Shown piece after piece: positions 35,322 to 47,312 of a stretch of 64,000 nt of DNA. The notes under the pieces are model-generated. The model was given only the letters and a program-made list of their open reading frames with translations, was not told where the DNA came from and did no database searches. Position 1 is the first letter of the stretch, and the number at the start of each line of letters is the position of its first letter. The position numbers and the translations under genes were made by a program. Source of the stretch: Streptomyces sp. 11x1 (GTDB lineage Bacteria > Actinomycetota > Actinomycetes > Streptomycetales > Streptomycetaceae); contig NZ_CP122458.1 in assembly GCF_032598905.1 (NCBI RefSeq), positions 744,001-808,000 of the forward strand, given 5' to 3'.

Positions 35322-36225
35322 CGCGCACCGGCCGTACCCCGTGCGCGGCGAAGTGGCCTTCGAGCCTGCGGGCCAGCTCCGGCAACTGGTGACTGGGCAC
35401 CCTCGGGTACAGGTGGTGCTCCAGGTGGTACGTGAGTTCCAGGAAGACGGCGGGGATGATCCTCCCGCGCAGGGTGCGGGTCTGCGTCAATGGGGTGTCT
35501 CCGTAGTCGTGGTGCGGCAGATACACCGTCAGGAGCGGGTACACCCAGCTCCCGACGATCGCCATCACCGTATAGACCAGGAGTCCCGGGGTGTACGGCA
35601 GGAGCAGCACACCCCCGGTGAACGCGGCGAACGGGGCCGTCGCCTCCGCCAGCAGCCAGCGGCGGTCACGGCCCCTCCGGTAGGACCAGAGCCAGAGGCG
35701 TACGAGGAAGACGGGGCCGTAGCAGATCGCGCCCAGGAGGGACAGTTCGGCGGGGTGACCTTCCGGGCCGTCCGGGTGCGGGAAGAGACGGTGGTGCTGG
35801 GTGTGCGTGGCCCGGTAGGCGTGCCCGCTCTCCAGCAGGGCCAGCCCCATCGCGAACAGCGCCCAGTCGGTCGCCCGTGGGGACAGGCCGATCGTGCGGT
35901 GCACGACGTCGTGGGTGACGGTCACGACCGCGACGAAGATCCCGAACACGATCAGGGGCGTCAGCCACCACCAGCCGAGCCACACCGCGCCCGCGAACAG
36001 CAGGACGCCGAGACCCGGCCGGACCAGCGCGACGATCCGCTGCCGCCGCGTGGTGACGAGCAGGTCGTCGCCGAGTTCGGCGAGGGTGGGGAGGCCCGGG
36101 GCCGGGGGGTTCTCAAGGCGGCCACGCGAACCGGCTGAACTGGCCGAACCGGCCGAGCCGTTCGCGCCATTGCAGTCGTTCGAGTCGTTCGAGCCGCTCA
36201 CATCAGGGCTGTCGGATGTGGTCAT
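35314..36225 (-). CDS. Membrane fatty-acid desaturase/hydroxylase-like diiron enzyme
   Basis: 303 aa. The three histidine boxes are HDVVH (105-109), HTQHH (141-145) and HLEHH (267-271), with four hydrophobic stretches between and around them; this is the diiron membrane desaturase/hydroxylase superfamily. The N-terminal 40 residues are Ser/Asn/Gly-rich and disordered. Its ATG overlaps the CrtI-like gene stop by ATGA. It may desaturate acyl chains or oxidise a polyene made with the partner enzyme; the substrate is unknown. Confidence 0.85.
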   Translation of the reverse strand: MTTSDSPDVSGSNDSNDCNGANGSAGSASSAGSRGRLENPPAPGLPTLAELGDDLLVTTRRQRIVALVRPGLGVLLFAGAVWLGWWWLTPLIVFGIFVAVVTVTHDVVHRTIGLSPRATDWALFAMGLALLESGHAYRATHTQHHRLFPHPDGPEGHPAELSLLGAICYGPVFLVRLWLWSYRRGRDRRWLLAEATAPFAAFTGGVLLLPYTPGLLVYTVMAIVGSWVYPLLTVYLPHHDYGDTPLTQTRTLRGRIIPAVFLELTYHLEHHLYPRVPSHQLPELARRLEGHFAAHGVRPVRVV

Positions 36226-37778
36226 CCCGCGCGTCTCCTCTCCTTCAGCAGTCCCTCGGCGACGATCCGGCTGCCCAGCACGCAGGCGACCGTGCCGAGG
36301 CCGGGCCAGGTCGTGTCGCCGACCAGCCACAGGCCGGGGCCCCCGAGGTCGTGCGGTACGGCGTGCTGGTTGGTGTTGGAGAGGCGCTGGCGTACGCCGC
36401 CGACCGCGCCCTCCGGGCGGAAGGCGAACCGCTCGTAGCTGCGGGGTGTCCCCGTCTCGGCGAAGACGGCGCGCTCGCCGAGTCGTGGGTACGCGCGCCG
36501 TGCGAGGGAGAGGAGCCGTTCCCCGGCCTCCTTCTTGCGCTGCCCGTACTCCGCCGCGTCGAGGTCGCGCCAGTCGGCGAGGTCGGTGTGGGTCGAGAGC
36601 ATCACGGCGCGATGGCCGGACGGTGCGCTCAGGGTGTCCCCGGGTGCGGACACGGAGACGAACATGTTGTTGCCGTCGCCCAGGGGACGGTCGTACGAGT
36701 CCAGCAGCTGATGATGCGTCAACTCCTGCTCAGCGAACTCGGATTCGCGGACCCCGAGGAAGGCGACGACCGCGCCGCCGAGGGAGTCCGCGTCGCGCGC
36801 CAGGTAGCCACGGAGCCGGCGGGCCACCGGCAGCTCCGCGCAGATCGTCGCGGTGGTGGCCGCCGGTACCGCGCAGACGATCCGCCTTGCGTGGAAACGT
36901 TCTTGACGGGTCGTCACCTCAAAGGCGCCGGGCGCGCCCCGGACCCGCGAGACACGGCAGGCGGTCCGCAGTGTGCCGCCCAGCTCCCGGTAGCGGGTCA
37001 CCAGCACCCGCCAGAACCCGTGCATGCCGCCGTGGTGTCTGCTGAGGCCCGCACCCCGGATGGTCACCCCGAGCGCCGCGTTGATGAGGGGCGCGTCGTC
37101 GACCTCGGTGTGGACGGTGTCCTCGACCAGCATGGCGAGCAGTCCGACCAGGGCGGCGTCCGCGCGCAGGCCATGGTCGCGCAGCGCGTCACCCAGCGTC
37201 CGGTTCAGATGACGGGCGTACGGGAGCCCGGACCAGCCGACCGCCCGGAGGTCGTGGAGGGCGTCGGCGGGACCCCGGATCGGCAGCCGTACGCCGGCCC
37301 GGCTGGCCCGCCAGAACGTGTCGGCGAGGCCGTCGAGCAGGTCCCAGAACGCGCGGTGCCGTGCACTGTCACCGAGCCGGCGCAGCCGTTCGGCGTGCCT
37401 GGCGGCCCGGTCTCGGTGGAGCACGACCTGACGGTCCGGCAGATGGGCGCGGTAGCCGGGGAGTTCCTCGGCGTCCAAGGGTGGTATTCCGACGGCGGCG
37501 AGGAGTTCGCCGCCGACGCCTCCTGAGCCGAAGTCGACCAGCGCCGTCGCGCCGACATCGAAGGAGAACCCGCGTTTGCGGTAGTAGCCGGCGCAGCCGC
37601 CCGCGTGGCCGTGCGCCTCCAGCACGATCGTGGACAGACCGGCCCGTTGCAGGCGCAGCGCCGTGGCCATGCCCGCCATTCCTCCGCCGATCACCACCAC
37701 ATCGGCGTGGGCGCGTTGACGACCGTCGCCACGATCGACCACCGTCCGGCGCGCGTTCTGAACACCTGTTCTGAACAT
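36222..37778 (-). CDS. CrtI-like FAD-dependent phytoene desaturase/isomerase family protein
   Basis: 518 aa. The Rossmann motif 'DVVVIGGGMAGMATALRLQ' is followed by 'LEAHGHAGGCAGYYRKRGF' and 'SFDVGATALVDFG', and the C-terminal FAD contact 'GLWLVGDTTWPGLGTVACV' closes the fold. It looks like phytoene desaturase or carotene isomerase (CrtISO-like). No carotenoid synthase genes (crtE, crtB, crtY) are in the window. First gene of an operon with a desaturase and a TetR regulator. ATG 37778 may be leaderless. Confidence 0.85.
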   Translation of the reverse strand: MFRTGVQNARRTVVDRGDGRQRAHADVVVIGGGMAGMATALRLQRAGLSTIVLEAHGHAGGCAGYYRKRGFSFDVGATALVDFGSGGVGGELLAAVGIPPLDAEELPGYRAHLPDRQVVLHRDRAARHAERLRRLGDSARHRAFWDLLDGLADTFWRASRAGVRLPIRGPADALHDLRAVGWSGLPYARHLNRTLGDALRDHGLRADAALVGLLAMLVEDTVHTEVDDAPLINAALGVTIRGAGLSRHHGGMHGFWRVLVTRYRELGGTLRTACRVSRVRGAPGAFEVTTRQERFHARRIVCAVPAATTATICAELPVARRLRGYLARDADSLGGAVVAFLGVRESEFAEQELTHHQLLDSYDRPLGDGNNMFVSVSAPGDTLSAPSGHRAVMLSTHTDLADWRDLDAAEYGQRKKEAGERLLSLARRAYPRLGERAVFAETGTPRSYERFAFRPEGAVGGVRQRLSNTNQHAVPHDLGGPGLWLVGDTTWPGLGTVACVLGSRIVAEGLLKERRRAG

Positions 37779-37813
37779 CCGTTCAGGGTGAGGTAGTTCA
37801 GTCTCCGCGTCAA
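37772..37813 (-). promoter_or_regulatory. Promoter with TetR-like operator over the start of the CrtI-like gene
   Basis: TGAACATCCGTTCA (37772-37785) is a 5+4+5 dyad of the TGAAC-N4-GTTCA type used by many TetR regulators, and it includes the ATG. Two direct TTCTGAACA words lie just downstream. TTGACG (37808-37813) is a good -35; 17 bp later CACCCT is a weak -10 placed for a start at the A of ATG. A repressor here would block a leaderless transcript. Confidence 0.5.
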
Positions 37814-37918
37814 TGGTTCGGGCGTGTGCGAAGAGACTCGCGGGAACCGCTCACGCCGGGAATGCGTACCTCTGTACGATCACCGGTCACGCACGAGGTA
37901 CTGCGGTGGAGGGGGCGG

Positions 37919-38796
37919 GTGTTGGACGACAAAAGGGCTGGGCGAAGAGGTCGTTGGCGGCTGAGGGCCGCCGCGTCGGGGGCCGTCGCGGCGGTGTTCC
38001 TCGGCGGGTGCAGCGCGGGGGCGACGGAGCGGGCGGACACGTCCGAACCCACGGCGTCCGGGTCGGCGACGCCTTCCGCTTCCGCGTCCGGGGAGGTCTC
38101 GGCGGAGGGCGCGGAGCCGACGGCGTCGGCGTCCGCCACACCGTTCGAGGCGGCCCCGGATCGCGTGCCGCGCGCCAGGCAGGACGGCGCCGCGCTGGCG
38201 GAGGCGGTCGCGATGCGGCCGAAGGACTGGGGCACGGGCTTCGAGGCCCAGCCGCTCGCCCGCAGTGCCGAGGGAACCATCGCGCTGCTCGACGACCAGT
38301 GCCGGTGGCAGCGCACGGCGCTCCCCGACGACGTACTGGCCTCCCTCTCCCTGTACAGCCAACTGCCCGGCGCCGGAAAGCGCGGCACGGTCCGGGTGAC
38401 CGCGACGGTGACGGTGCACACGGCGGTGCTCGATGCCGACGACCATGTGTCCGCGACCTTGGAGGAGGCGCTGCGCTGCCCCGAGCAGCAGGTGCGCGCC
38501 GACGAGCGGATCGCGGAACTGATGTCCGTGGGCACCCCTCTCGGGATGCGCGGCAACAACTACGCCGACGACTCGGTCCTGGAGACGGGCGTCTATCTCA
38601 CCGGCACCGGCACCGGCACCGGCACCGGCAAGGCGTTCTACCGGTGGATGGTGACCCGGCTCGGGCCGGTCACCATGACGGTGTCGATCAAGGGCGCCGA
38701 GGGCTACACCGTCGCCGAACTGGAGCAGTTCATGACGCGCGGCACCACCACCATGCTCGACCGGGTGAGGTACGAACTGGGCGGGGGTGAGGGCTG

Positions 38797-38797
<1 letters not shown>
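37919..38797 (+). CDS. Secreted lipoprotein of the kinase cassette
   Basis: 292 aa from GTG 37919 (GGAGGGGG upstream). A basic N-region and hydrophobic core end in the lipobox LGGC (Cys31), so it should be lipidated and anchored outside the membrane. A Ser/Ala/Thr-rich linker follows, then a ~200-aa domain with two Cys ('LLDDQCRWQRT', 'ALRCPEQQV'), and a (TG)n stretch coded by GGCACC repeats. Its stop overlaps the first kinase start (TGATG). Likely the exported partner of the kinase-binding protein fusions; no family recognised. Confidence 0.75.
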
Positions 38798-41171
<2,374 letters not shown>

Positions 41172-41172
<1 letters not shown>

Positions 41173-43454
41173 TGGAGCCGCTGCGCACCGCCGATCCGTC
41201 GCGGCTGGGCGACTACCGCCTGCTGCGGCGGCTCGGCGCCGGCGGCATGGGCGTCGTCTTCCTGGCCCGTGCCCCCGGCGGGGCTTTCGCCGCGGTCAAG
41301 GTCGTGCGGGCCTCCCACGCCGACGACGCGGGATTCCGGGCCCGGTTCCGCCGGGAGATCGAGGTGGCCCGGCAGGTGGAGAGCCCCTGGGTGGTCCCCC
41401 TGCTGGACGCGGACGCCGACGCAGAAGATCCGTGGCTCGCGACTCCGTTCGTCCCGGGCCCGTCGCTCTCCGAGACGCTGGAGGAGCACGGGCCGTGGTC
41501 CCCCGGGGCGGTGTCCGTGTTGGGGTCGCGGCTCGCCGAGGCGCTCGACGCGGTCCACCGGGCGGGGCTGGTGCACCGCGACGTCAAGCCGGGCAACGTG
41601 CTGCTGGCCCCGGACGGTCCGCGACTGATCGACTTCGGAATCGCGCGCGCACCGGAGGGCATGGCGCTCACGTCCACCGGCGTCATCGTGGGCTCCCCCG
41701 GTTTCCTGTCGCCCGAACAGGCGCGGGCGCGCGGCGCCGGGATCGGCCCGCCCAGCGATGTCTTCTCGCTGGGCTGCGTCCTGGCGTTCGCCGCGACCGG
41801 CGTCCGGCCGTTCGGCACCGGCGCGGCCGCCGGGGTGCTGCTGCGCACGGTCTACGACGAGCCGGAACTCTCCGGGATCCCGCAGGCGCTGGAGCCGGTC
41901 GTCCGGGCGTGTCTGGACAAGGACCCGGCACGCCGGCCGACCGCCGCCGAGGTCGGCGCGGCGCTCGACGCGGCCGTTCCGGCCGACCGGGAGCGGTGGC
42001 TGCCGGAGCCGGTGACCCGGCTGATCGCGGAGCGTTCGGCGACGGTGCTGGCGATGGGGGCGATTGAGCCGACCCGGGTGACCGCGCCGACGTCCCCCTC
42101 TTCGGCGTCTCCCGGTTCGGCACCGGCATCCACGCCGGCGTCGTCGGACCCGGACGTGGTGACGGTCACGTCGCTCAAGGGGCCGGAGGACGAGGCCCCG
42201 ACGCGGGAACAGGCGCGGGCTCGGGGCACGAGTCGCCGCGGTTTCCTGGCGCTCGGCTCCACGGGGGCGGCTGCCGGGCTCCTCGCGGCCGGCGGCGGGG
42301 CGTGGTGGTGGCGCAACCGGGGCGGACGGCAGGCCGGCGCGGGAGGCTCCCCCTCGTCCGGCCCGCGCGCCGAACTCGTCGTGGCCTTCCAGGGCGACCT
42401 GTCCGGGGCGACCGGGGAGACCGGGCGGGCCCAGCTCGACGGCGCCCGGCTGGCCGTCGCACACGTGAACGCCGATGACGACCGTCCGCTGCGGCTGACG
42501 CTGCGCGCGTACGACGACGGCGGCGAGCCCGACCGGGCCCTGGACCGGGCGACGCGGCTGGCGAAGGACCGGCGGCGGGTCCTAGCGGTGCTGGGACCGA
42601 CCACGGACGCCTGTTTCCTCGCCGCGGAGACCGTGTACACGCAGGCCGTGCTGCCCGTCGTCTCCGTGTCGGTGGGGGTGACCTCCCAGGTCAGGGACAC
42701 CGGTCTGTCCACGCTTCGTTCGCACGCGCAGCTCTCGCCGAGCGACGAGTTGCTCGCCGCCCCGTGCAACGCGTATCTGACGGGCGAGGCCGACGCCCGC
42801 GAGGTGTTCCTGGTCGAGGACCGGGCCGAGGGCGACTTCGCCTGGACGCTCTGCAACTACATCCAGCGGGCGCTCGGCCGCGACGGCAGGGACACCAGCG
42901 TCACGAGTGTCGCCGCCGGGAAGCTCGACCACACCGCGCTCGCCCGGCGGGTGGTCGCGTCCGGGTCGGACGCGGTCGTGTTCAGCGGAGGGCAGGAACG
43001 GGCGGGCGCGTTCGCCGCGGCCCTGCGCGAGGCCGGGTTCTCCGGGGCCCGGGTCGCCACCCAACGGGCCTTCGGCACACGGTTCCTGGAGCGCGCGGGC
43101 CGGGCGGCCGACGGCTGGGTCCTCGCCACCGCCTTCATCGATCCGACGGCCGTCCCGGCGGCCCGCTCCTTCACCGAGGCGTACGAGGCCCGGTACGGGA
43201 AGCGGCCGGGCCCGTACGCGGCGGAGGCGTACGACGCGGTGCTGTTCCTGGCCCAGGCGTGTGCGAGCGGAGGCACGGCCCTGCGGGAGCGGGGCGCGAT
43301 CGTGCGGCGTATGCGGGAGGTGTCGTACACCGGCATCAGCCGGACCGTCGCGTACACCGCGGACAGCGGATACAACCACGACGCGCTGTTCCTGTACCGC
43401 GTGACCGAAGGGAAGTTCGACTTTCGCGGGCAGTACCAGCAGGCGGATGTATGA
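41172..43454 (+). CDS. Ser/Thr kinase fused to a periplasmic ligand-binding domain (second copy)
   Basis: 760 aa, a paralogue of the upstream gene. Kinase: 'RLGAGGMGVVFLA', 'AAVKVVRAS', 'LVHRDVKPGNVLLA', 'LIDFGIARA', 'VGSPGFLSPEQA'. At residue 354, 'SRRGFLALGSTGAAAGLLAA' matches the twin-arginine consensus (S-R-R-x-F-L) just before the membrane segment. The outer binding domain follows ('ELVVAFQGDLSGATGETGRA', 'VLAVLGPTTDACFLAAETVY'). The two copies differ in linker and ligand domain, so they may sense different ligands. ATG 41172 overlaps the previous stop. Confidence 0.9.
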
Positions 43455-43538
43455 CACGGATGTGCGACGGCGGCGGTCGGGCCGGACCCGGGGCCGTTGT
43501 GGTGATGCGGGCCCGTCCCGAGGGGCTATCGTGCCTTC

Positions 43539-44471
43539 ATGTCGCAGGACCTGATTCGTATCGTCTCCCGAGACTCGCCCATGGCTCTGGCACAGGTGGA
43601 GCGCGTACGCGCCGAACTCGCCGTGCTCCACCCGGCGCTGCGCACCGAGGTGGTCCCCGTGAAGACGACCGGGGACAAGTGGATGGGTGATCTCTCCAAG
43701 GTCGAGGGCAAGGGGGCCTTCACCAAGGAGGTCGACGCCGCGCTCGTCGCGGGCGAGGCCGATCTCGCCGTGCACTGTGTGAAGGACATCCCCGCCGACC
43801 GGCCCCTCCCGGCCGGCACGATGTTCGCGGCGTTCCTGAAGCGGGACGACATCCGGGACGCGCTCGTGGACCCCGCCGGACGCACCCTGGACGAGCTGCC
43901 CGCCGGAACCCGTATCGGCACCTCCTCCGTACGGCGTGCCGCGCAACTCGCGGCCTCCCACCCGCACTTGGACTGTGTTCCCTTCCGAGGGAACGCCAAC
44001 CGGCGGCTGGAGAAGCTGGCCGCGGGCGAGGCGGACGCGCTGCTGCTGGCCGTCTCAGGGCTGGAGCGGATCGGCCGTGCGGACGTGATCAGCGAGATCC
44101 TTTCCGTCGAGACCATGATGCCGCCGATCGGCGCGGGCGTCCTGGCGCTGCAGTGCCGGGAGGACGACACCGACACCATCGACACGGTCAGCGGGCTCGG
44201 CGATCCGGACGCCCACCGCGAGACGCTCGCCGAGCGGATGTTCCTGCACGTGCTGCAGGGCCACTGCAACAGCCCCATCGCCGGCTTCGCCCGCACCGAG
44301 CGCAACGGCGAACTCTCCCTGCGGGCCTCGGTGTTCACACCCGACGGCAAGACGGTCCTCAACGCCCACGAGTGGGCGGGCCGTCTCGACCCCGCGACCC
44401 TCGGTACCTCCGTAGCGGTGGCACTGCTCCGCCAGGGCGCCCGCGACCTCATCGACGGCATCCCGCACTGA
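43539..44471 (+). CDS. hemC: Hydroxymethylbilane synthase (porphobilinogen deaminase)
   Basis: 310 aa. '[20 protein letters not shown]', '[20 protein letters not shown]', '[13 protein letters not shown]', '[11 protein letters not shown]' and '[12 protein letters not shown]' are HemC motifs, and Cys243 in '[12 protein letters not shown]' is the dipyrromethane-cofactor Cys. It would polymerise four porphobilinogens for tetrapyrrole synthesis. Several positions differ from the usual consensus (SRDSPM for TRRSxL; GNANRR for GNVDTR), and no other heme genes are near, so it is likely a second, specialised copy. Confidence 0.88.
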   Translation: MSQDLIRIVSRDSPMALAQVERVRAELAVLHPALRTEVVPVKTTGDKWMGDLSKVEGKGAFTKEVDAALVAGEADLAVHCVKDIPADRPLPAGTMFAAFLKRDDIRDALVDPAGRTLDELPAGTRIGTSSVRRAAQLAASHPHLDCVPFRGNANRRLEKLAAGEADALLLAVSGLERIGRADVISEILSVETMMPPIGAGVLALQCREDDTDTIDTVSGLGDPDAHRETLAERMFLHVLQGHCNSPIAGFARTERNGELSLRASVFTPDGKTVLNAHEWAGRLDPATLGTSVAVALLRQGARDLIDGIPH

Positions 44472-44496
44472 TCCGCGCCGGCGCCCGGCCCGGCGG

Positions 44497-45039
44497 TCAG
44501 TCGAGTCTGCGGGCCAGTACCTGGCCCGGCCAGGTGCCGGAGCGGAAGGGCGTGGTCGGGGTGAAGCCGTTGCGTTCGTAGAACGCGACGAGACGGCCGC
44601 CGTCGCCCGCCCAGCAGTCGACGCGCAGGAGTCCCACGCCGGCGCGGCGGGTCTCGTCGACGGCGTGGGACAGGAGAGCCGCGCCGATGCCATGGCCGGC
44701 TCGGTGGCGGTCGGAGACGAGAAGGCGGACGTACCGCTCGGGCTCGTCGGCCGCGGGGATCTGCATCTGCGGGCTGGGGCCGGAGTCCAGGACCATGGCT
44801 CCGACGGGTGTGCCGTCCCACTCCGCGATGTACGGGGTGTTCTCGGTCGTGTAGCGCTCGACGCGTGACGGCCCGTCGGGTCGCCGCGAGTACGGGATCG
44901 TGCCCCACTGCTCGGTGTTGCCGCGCGCGTTCATCCAGGCCACCGCCGCGTCGAGCATACGGAGGATGGCCGGGACGTCGGCCGGGCCGCCGGGTCGGAT
45001 GCGGAGGGCCTGGGTGGTGTGGGGGACGTGGGGGGTCAC
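44497..45039 (-). CDS. GNAT-family N-acetyltransferase
   Basis: 180 aa, GTG start. 'LRIRPGGPADVPAILRMLDA', 'YVRLLVSDRHRAGHGIGAAL' (the acetyl-CoA loop, R-x-x-G-x-G/A) and 'LLRVDCWAGDGGRLVAFYER' with 'NGFTPTTPF' are standard GNAT features. Convergent with hemC. The acceptor is unknown. Confidence 0.85.
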   Translation of the reverse strand: MTPHVPHTTQALRIRPGGPADVPAILRMLDAAVAWMNARGNTEQWGTIPYSRRPDGPSRVERYTTENTPYIAEWDGTPVGAMVLDSGPSPQMQIPAADEPERYVRLLVSDRHRAGHGIGAALLSHAVDETRRAGVGLLRVDCWAGDGGRLVAFYERNGFTPTTPFRSGTWPGQVLARRLD

Positions 45040-45060
45040 GGTGGCAGCCTAGGAGACCGC

Positions 45061-45157
45061 TGAAGATCTTGCTCTGGCCGCCCGACTCACCCTGGATTGC
45101 CGGTAAATGTCAATCGCCATCAAGTAGGGCAAGCCGGGCGCATTTTCAAGATCTTCA
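45061..45157. repeat. 97-bp segment bounded by 11-bp inverted repeats
   Basis: TGAAGATCTTG (45061-45071) and CAAGATCTTCA (45147-45157) are exact inverted copies, each holding the palindrome AAGATCTT. The enclosed 75 bp are relatively AT-rich (GTAAATGTCAATCGCCATC) compared with the flanking genes. It lies between two leftward genes and could be a mini-element or a structured RNA. Confidence 0.45.
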
Positions 45158-45165
45158 GGACGCTT

Positions 45166-46239
45166 CTAGGTGTTGTCGTGATCGGTGCGGCCGGAGCCGA
45201 GGCCCAGCTCACGGTCGCCGAGCGGGCTGAAGAAGCGGTGCACGTCGGCCTCGGTGACGTCGGTGAGCGTCGGCGGGTTCCAGCGGGGGCGGCGGTCCTT
45301 GTCGACGACCTGGGCGCGGATGCCCTCGACGAGGTCGGCGGTGGCCAGGGCGGCGCAGGAGACGCGGTACTCCTGGTCCAGTGCCTGTTCCAGGGAGCCG
45401 AAGCCTCGGGCCCGCCGCACGGCGGTGAGGGTGACCTTGACGGCGGTCGGGGACTTGGCCAGCAGGGTCTCGGCGGTCTCCTTCGCGGCCGGGTCGCCGT
45501 AGGCGAGCAGTCGCCGGACGATCTCCTCGGCCGTGTCGGCGGCGAAGCAGGCGTCGATCCATGCCCGCCTCTCCCGCAACTGGGCCGATGGCGGCTGCCG
45601 TACGTGCCGGGCGACGGCGTCCCGGGCGGGCAGTTCGGCGAGGTCGTCGAGGAGCGCGCCGAGTGACGCGGACGGTACGTAGTGGTCGGCGAGCCCGCAC
45701 AGCAGGGCGTCGCCGGCGCCGATCGCCGTGCCGGTGAGGGCGAGGAGGGTGCCGAGTTCGCCCGGGGCGCGGGCCAGGAGATGCGTGCCGCCGACGTCGG
45801 GGACGAAGCCGATGCCGGTCTCGGGCATGGCGATCCGCGAGCGTTCGGTGACGACGCGGATGCCGCCGTGCGCGGAGATGCCGACGCCGCCGCCCATCAC
45901 GATGCCGTCCATGACGGCGACGTACGGCTTGGGGTAGTGGGCGATACGGGCGTTGAGGTGGTACTCGTCGCGCCAGAACGCCGCCGAGACGGTGCCGTCC
46001 CCGTCGCGGGCGTCGTCGTGGACGACCCGGATGTCGCCGCCCGCGCACAGTCCCCGCTCCCCCGCGCCGGTGACGACGACGGTCTCCACGGCCGGGTCGT
46101 GTTCCCAGGCGGTGAGCGCCTCGTCGACGCGCCGCACCATGGCGTGGTTGAGCGCGTTGAGGGCCTTCGGCCGGTTGAGGGTGATGTGGGCGGCCCGCCC
46201 GACGGTGTGCAGCAGCACGGGTTCCTGCCCGCCGGTCAT
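45166..46239 (-). CDS. 3-hydroxyisobutyryl-CoA hydrolase-like (enoyl-CoA hydratase family)
   Basis: 357 aa, longer than simple crotonases (~260) and typical of HIBYL-CoA hydrolase. 'LNRPKALNALNHAMVRRVDE', 'GAGERGLCAGGDIRVVHDD', 'AVMDGIVMGGGVGISAHG' and 'IAMPETGIGFVPDVGGTHLL' carry the oxyanion-hole glycines and the catalytic Glu/Asp of the HIBYL type. C-terminal 'LDQEYRVSCAALATADLVEG' and 'VVDKDRRPRWNPPTL' fit too. It would act in valine breakdown. Confidence 0.88.
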   Translation of the reverse strand: MTGGQEPVLLHTVGRAAHITLNRPKALNALNHAMVRRVDEALTAWEHDPAVETVVVTGAGERGLCAGGDIRVVHDDARDGDGTVSAAFWRDEYHLNARIAHYPKPYVAVMDGIVMGGGVGISAHGGIRVVTERSRIAMPETGIGFVPDVGGTHLLARAPGELGTLLALTGTAIGAGDALLCGLADHYVPSASLGALLDDLAELPARDAVARHVRQPPSAQLRERRAWIDACFAADTAEEIVRRLLAYGDPAAKETAETLLAKSPTAVKVTLTAVRRARGFGSLEQALDQEYRVSCAALATADLVEGIRAQVVDKDRRPRWNPPTLTDVTEADVHRFFSPLGDRELGLGSGRTDHDNT

Positions 46240-46365
46240 CGAACCGCCTCCCTCGCGACTGCCGGTCGTCGCCCCGGGCGACCTGGAGAGCGTACCTGTG
46301 CCTCCGGTAACCCTGACCGGGCGGCCCCGTGCACAGGGGAGCGCAGTGGGGCGTCGGCTCGCGTC

Positions 46366-47205
46366 TCAGACGCGTGGCTTCCGCCAGGTCCTGATCTCGG
46401 TGGCCGGAAGCCGTTCCGCGAACCGGCCGTCGGGGACCTCCCGCTCCAGAAGCGCCCGCAGGTCCCGCTCGAACTCCCGCAGCCGGTCGCCGAACAGGTG
46501 CGGGGCGGAGAAGGAGTTGGAGAACGTCCACGCCACGAGGTCGTCGACGGTGCGGGTGACCACTTCCCCGGCGGGCACGACCTGCCGTGCGTAGCCCTCG
46601 AAACCGGCGCGCGCGATGACGAGTTCCTCACCGCCGGGCGTGCCGTGCACGAGCCGTCCCCGCCCCGCGCGGCGCACCGGTCCCAGGAAGTGGCGTACCA
46701 GGTCGCCGATCCGGTCGTACGGCGGCGCCGGCGATGGCAGCGGTGTCGGGTCGGATGGCGAGTCCTTGAGGTCGCTGATGTGGACGAAGGCACCGCCGGG
46801 CTCCAGCATCCCCCGCACGGTGGCCGCGACCCGGTCACGGTCCGTCCAGTGGAAGGACTGGGCGAACACCACGGCCCGGAAAGTCCCCAGCCCGGCCGGT
46901 AGATCCTCGGCGCGCGCGGCCACCCAGCGCGCGTTGGTCACCCCCGAGCGCGTGGCCCGGCGCTCGGCCTCCGTCAGCATGTCCTCGTCGGGATCGACGC
47001 CGACGACCTCCTCGAAGTACCGCGCCAGCGGCACCAGCACGATCCCGGGTCCGCAGCCGACGTCGAGGAGTCGGCCACCTCCGTCCAGGCCGAGGGGCCC
47101 GGCGAGGGCCTCGGCGAATCCGGTGGCGTAGGGGAGCCTGCCCCGCTCGTAGTACGCCGCGCTGCCCCGGAAGAGGGTGGGATCCCACTGCCATCCGTCC
47201 GGCAC
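46366..47205 (-). CDS. SAM-dependent class I methyltransferase
   Basis: 279 aa from GTG 47205 (GGAGGCGGC upstream). Motif I 'GRLLDVGCGPGIVLVPLARY', motif II 'EEVVGVDPDEDMLTEAERRA', motif III-like 'FRAVVFAQSFHWTDRDRV'. 'FHWTD' and 'YYERGRLPYATGFAEAL' are typical of small-molecule methyltransferases of this size. The frame extends upstream but without family sequence. The substrate is unknown. Confidence 0.85.
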   Translation of the reverse strand: MPDGWQWDPTLFRGSAAYYERGRLPYATGFAEALAGPLGLDGGGRLLDVGCGPGIVLVPLARYFEEVVGVDPDEDMLTEAERRATRSGVTNARWVAARAEDLPAGLGTFRAVVFAQSFHWTDRDRVAATVRGMLEPGGAFVHISDLKDSPSDPTPLPSPAPPYDRIGDLVRHFLGPVRRAGRGRLVHGTPGGEELVIARAGFEGYARQVVPAGEVVTRTVDDLVAWTFSNSFSAPHLFGDRLREFERDLRALLEREVPDGRFAERLPATEIRTWRKPRV

Positions 47206-47312
47206 GCCGCCTCCGCTTCCCTTCTTCTCCGTCCGCCTCTCGCGGAACAGTACTGGTGGGGGGTAGAAAAGTTCCTCTCCGCCGCGCCCCGACCAGCGGC
47301 CGCGGAAGGACC

